NCBI GenBank assembly: GCA_038214135.1 | Contig: JBBQSD010000239.1 | Span: 1 to 5,170 of the forward strand | Direction: 5' to 3' | Source of the DNA: JANLSE01 sp038214135 | GTDB lineage: Bacteria > Chloroflexota > Chloroflexia > Chloroflexales > Roseiflexaceae | Length of the DNA: 5,170 bases | In this document: one piece after another, positions 4,928 through 5,170 of the stretch | Numbering within the stretch: position 1 is the first letter of the stretch | Layout of the letters: every line of letters starts with the position of its first letter | Made by a program: the position numbers and the translations under genes | Notes under the pieces: model-generated | Seen by the model: only the letters and a program-made list of their open reading frames with translations | Told to the model about the DNA's origin: nothing | Database searches by the model: none

Positions 4928-5170
4928 ATGACAGAACAATATAAAATTGCCGATCAATTGGGCGAGAGTGCACCACAGGCGGTAGCACTGATTGGACGAA
5001 TCGTGCGGCGGCTTGGGCCAGAACAGGCCCGCCAATTGGCCAAGGATGCCATCGTAGCCGAGGAAGCCGGTGGAATGCTTACCGATGATGCAAGTAGGCG
5101 GCGAACGCCGGGCGGGATCTTCTTTGTGCTTGTGCGCCAACACCTGCGCGTGAGTGGACAGGAACACCTT
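4928..5170 (+). CDS. PHAX RNA-binding-domain protein (phosphorylated adaptor RNA export type), N-terminal part
   Basis: The first 81 codons are visible; the frame is open to the window end. Residues from about 5 to 72 match the single-stranded-RNA-binding domain of PHAX, the metazoan adaptor that carries U snRNAs out of the nucleus. Helical residues IADQLGES and ALIGRIVRRLGPEQARQLAKDAI (21-43) precede VEE/AGGM-like AEEAGGML (44-51). The hallmark SRRRTPGGIFFVLVR follows (56-70); human PHAX has SRRRTPGGVFLNLL there. In a bacterium it cannot serve nuclear export, so RNA binding is the likely conserved activity and the target is unknown. I chose ATG 4928 because the domain begins just after it and GGGTGGG lies upstream, but no strong ribosome binding site is present, and in-frame ATGs at 4916 and 4907 are possible. 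The frame is closed by TGA at 4886-4888. The C-terminal part and any fused domain lie outside the window. Confidence 0.88.
   Translation, partial: MTEQYKIADQLGESAPQAVALIGRIVRRLGPEQARQLAKDAIVAEEAGGMLTDDASRRRTPGGIFFVLVRQHLRVSGQEHL

Noticed and set aside
4463..4988. Several open frames on both strands through the repeat-rich spacer
   Set aside because: Their Tyr/Arg/Cys-rich translations are produced by the GTATCGCATACG repeats, and they overlap the well-supported PHP and PHAX-domain genes.

Overview
The window is moderately GC-rich and gene-dense. It most likely comes from a filamentous member of the Chloroflexota (Chloroflexus/Roseiflexus/Oscillochloris/Herpetosiphon relatives). This rests on the gene repertoire (a DUF2809 membrane protein, YwbE, a CehA/McbA-type PHP protein, a PHAX RNA-binding domain, an Rmt/FmrO-like methyltransferase) and on the style of the intergenic hairpin repeats. 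It is an inference, because no rRNA or other phylogenetic marker is present.

Left part (1-2600, all minus strand). Reading leftward, a UlaG-like metallo-beta-lactamase-fold hydrolase (1747-2589, TTG start) is followed after 151 bp by a tRNA-guanine transglycosylase (489-1595). An N-terminal fragment of a 16S rRNA m7G1405-type (RmtB/FmrO-like) methyltransferase (496 down to 1) overlaps it by 8 nt. The last two genes form a tightly coupled RNA-modification pair: one enzyme exchanges a tRNA base and the other resembles aminoglycoside-resistance rRNA methyltransferases. The gap upstream of the transglycosylase holds a perfect TATAAT box embedded in three CAGATT repeats of 9-bp period, plus a GTAC-footed palindrome.

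Middle part (2590-4638). A 405-bp divergent spacer carries two hairpin-type repeats but no credible gene. A DUF2809 four-helix membrane protein follows (2995-3393, TTG start behind an AAGGAGG ribosome binding site). It converges with ywbE (3390-3581, minus strand), and the two stop codons overlap. ywbE has no ATG, GTG or TTG in frame upstream of its conserved region. It appears to start at ATT, 7 nt after an AGGTGA ribosome binding site that overlaps the stop of the PHP-domain metallohydrolase gene (3589-4638).

Right part (4639-5170). A 289-bp divergent spacer is crowded with short palindromes, two of them preceded by GTAG like REP sequences and one by GTAC. It leads into a plus-strand gene (4928 to beyond the window end) whose visible 81 residues match the RNA-binding domain of eukaryotic PHAX, the snRNA export adaptor, including its SRRRTPGG signature.

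No tRNA, rRNA, CRISPR array or transposase gene is visible. The most notable points are the bacterial PHAX domain behind a repeat-rich leader, the Rmt-like methyltransferase coupled to a transglycosylase with an altered base-recognition loop, the apparent AUU start of ywbE, and the REP-like element families.
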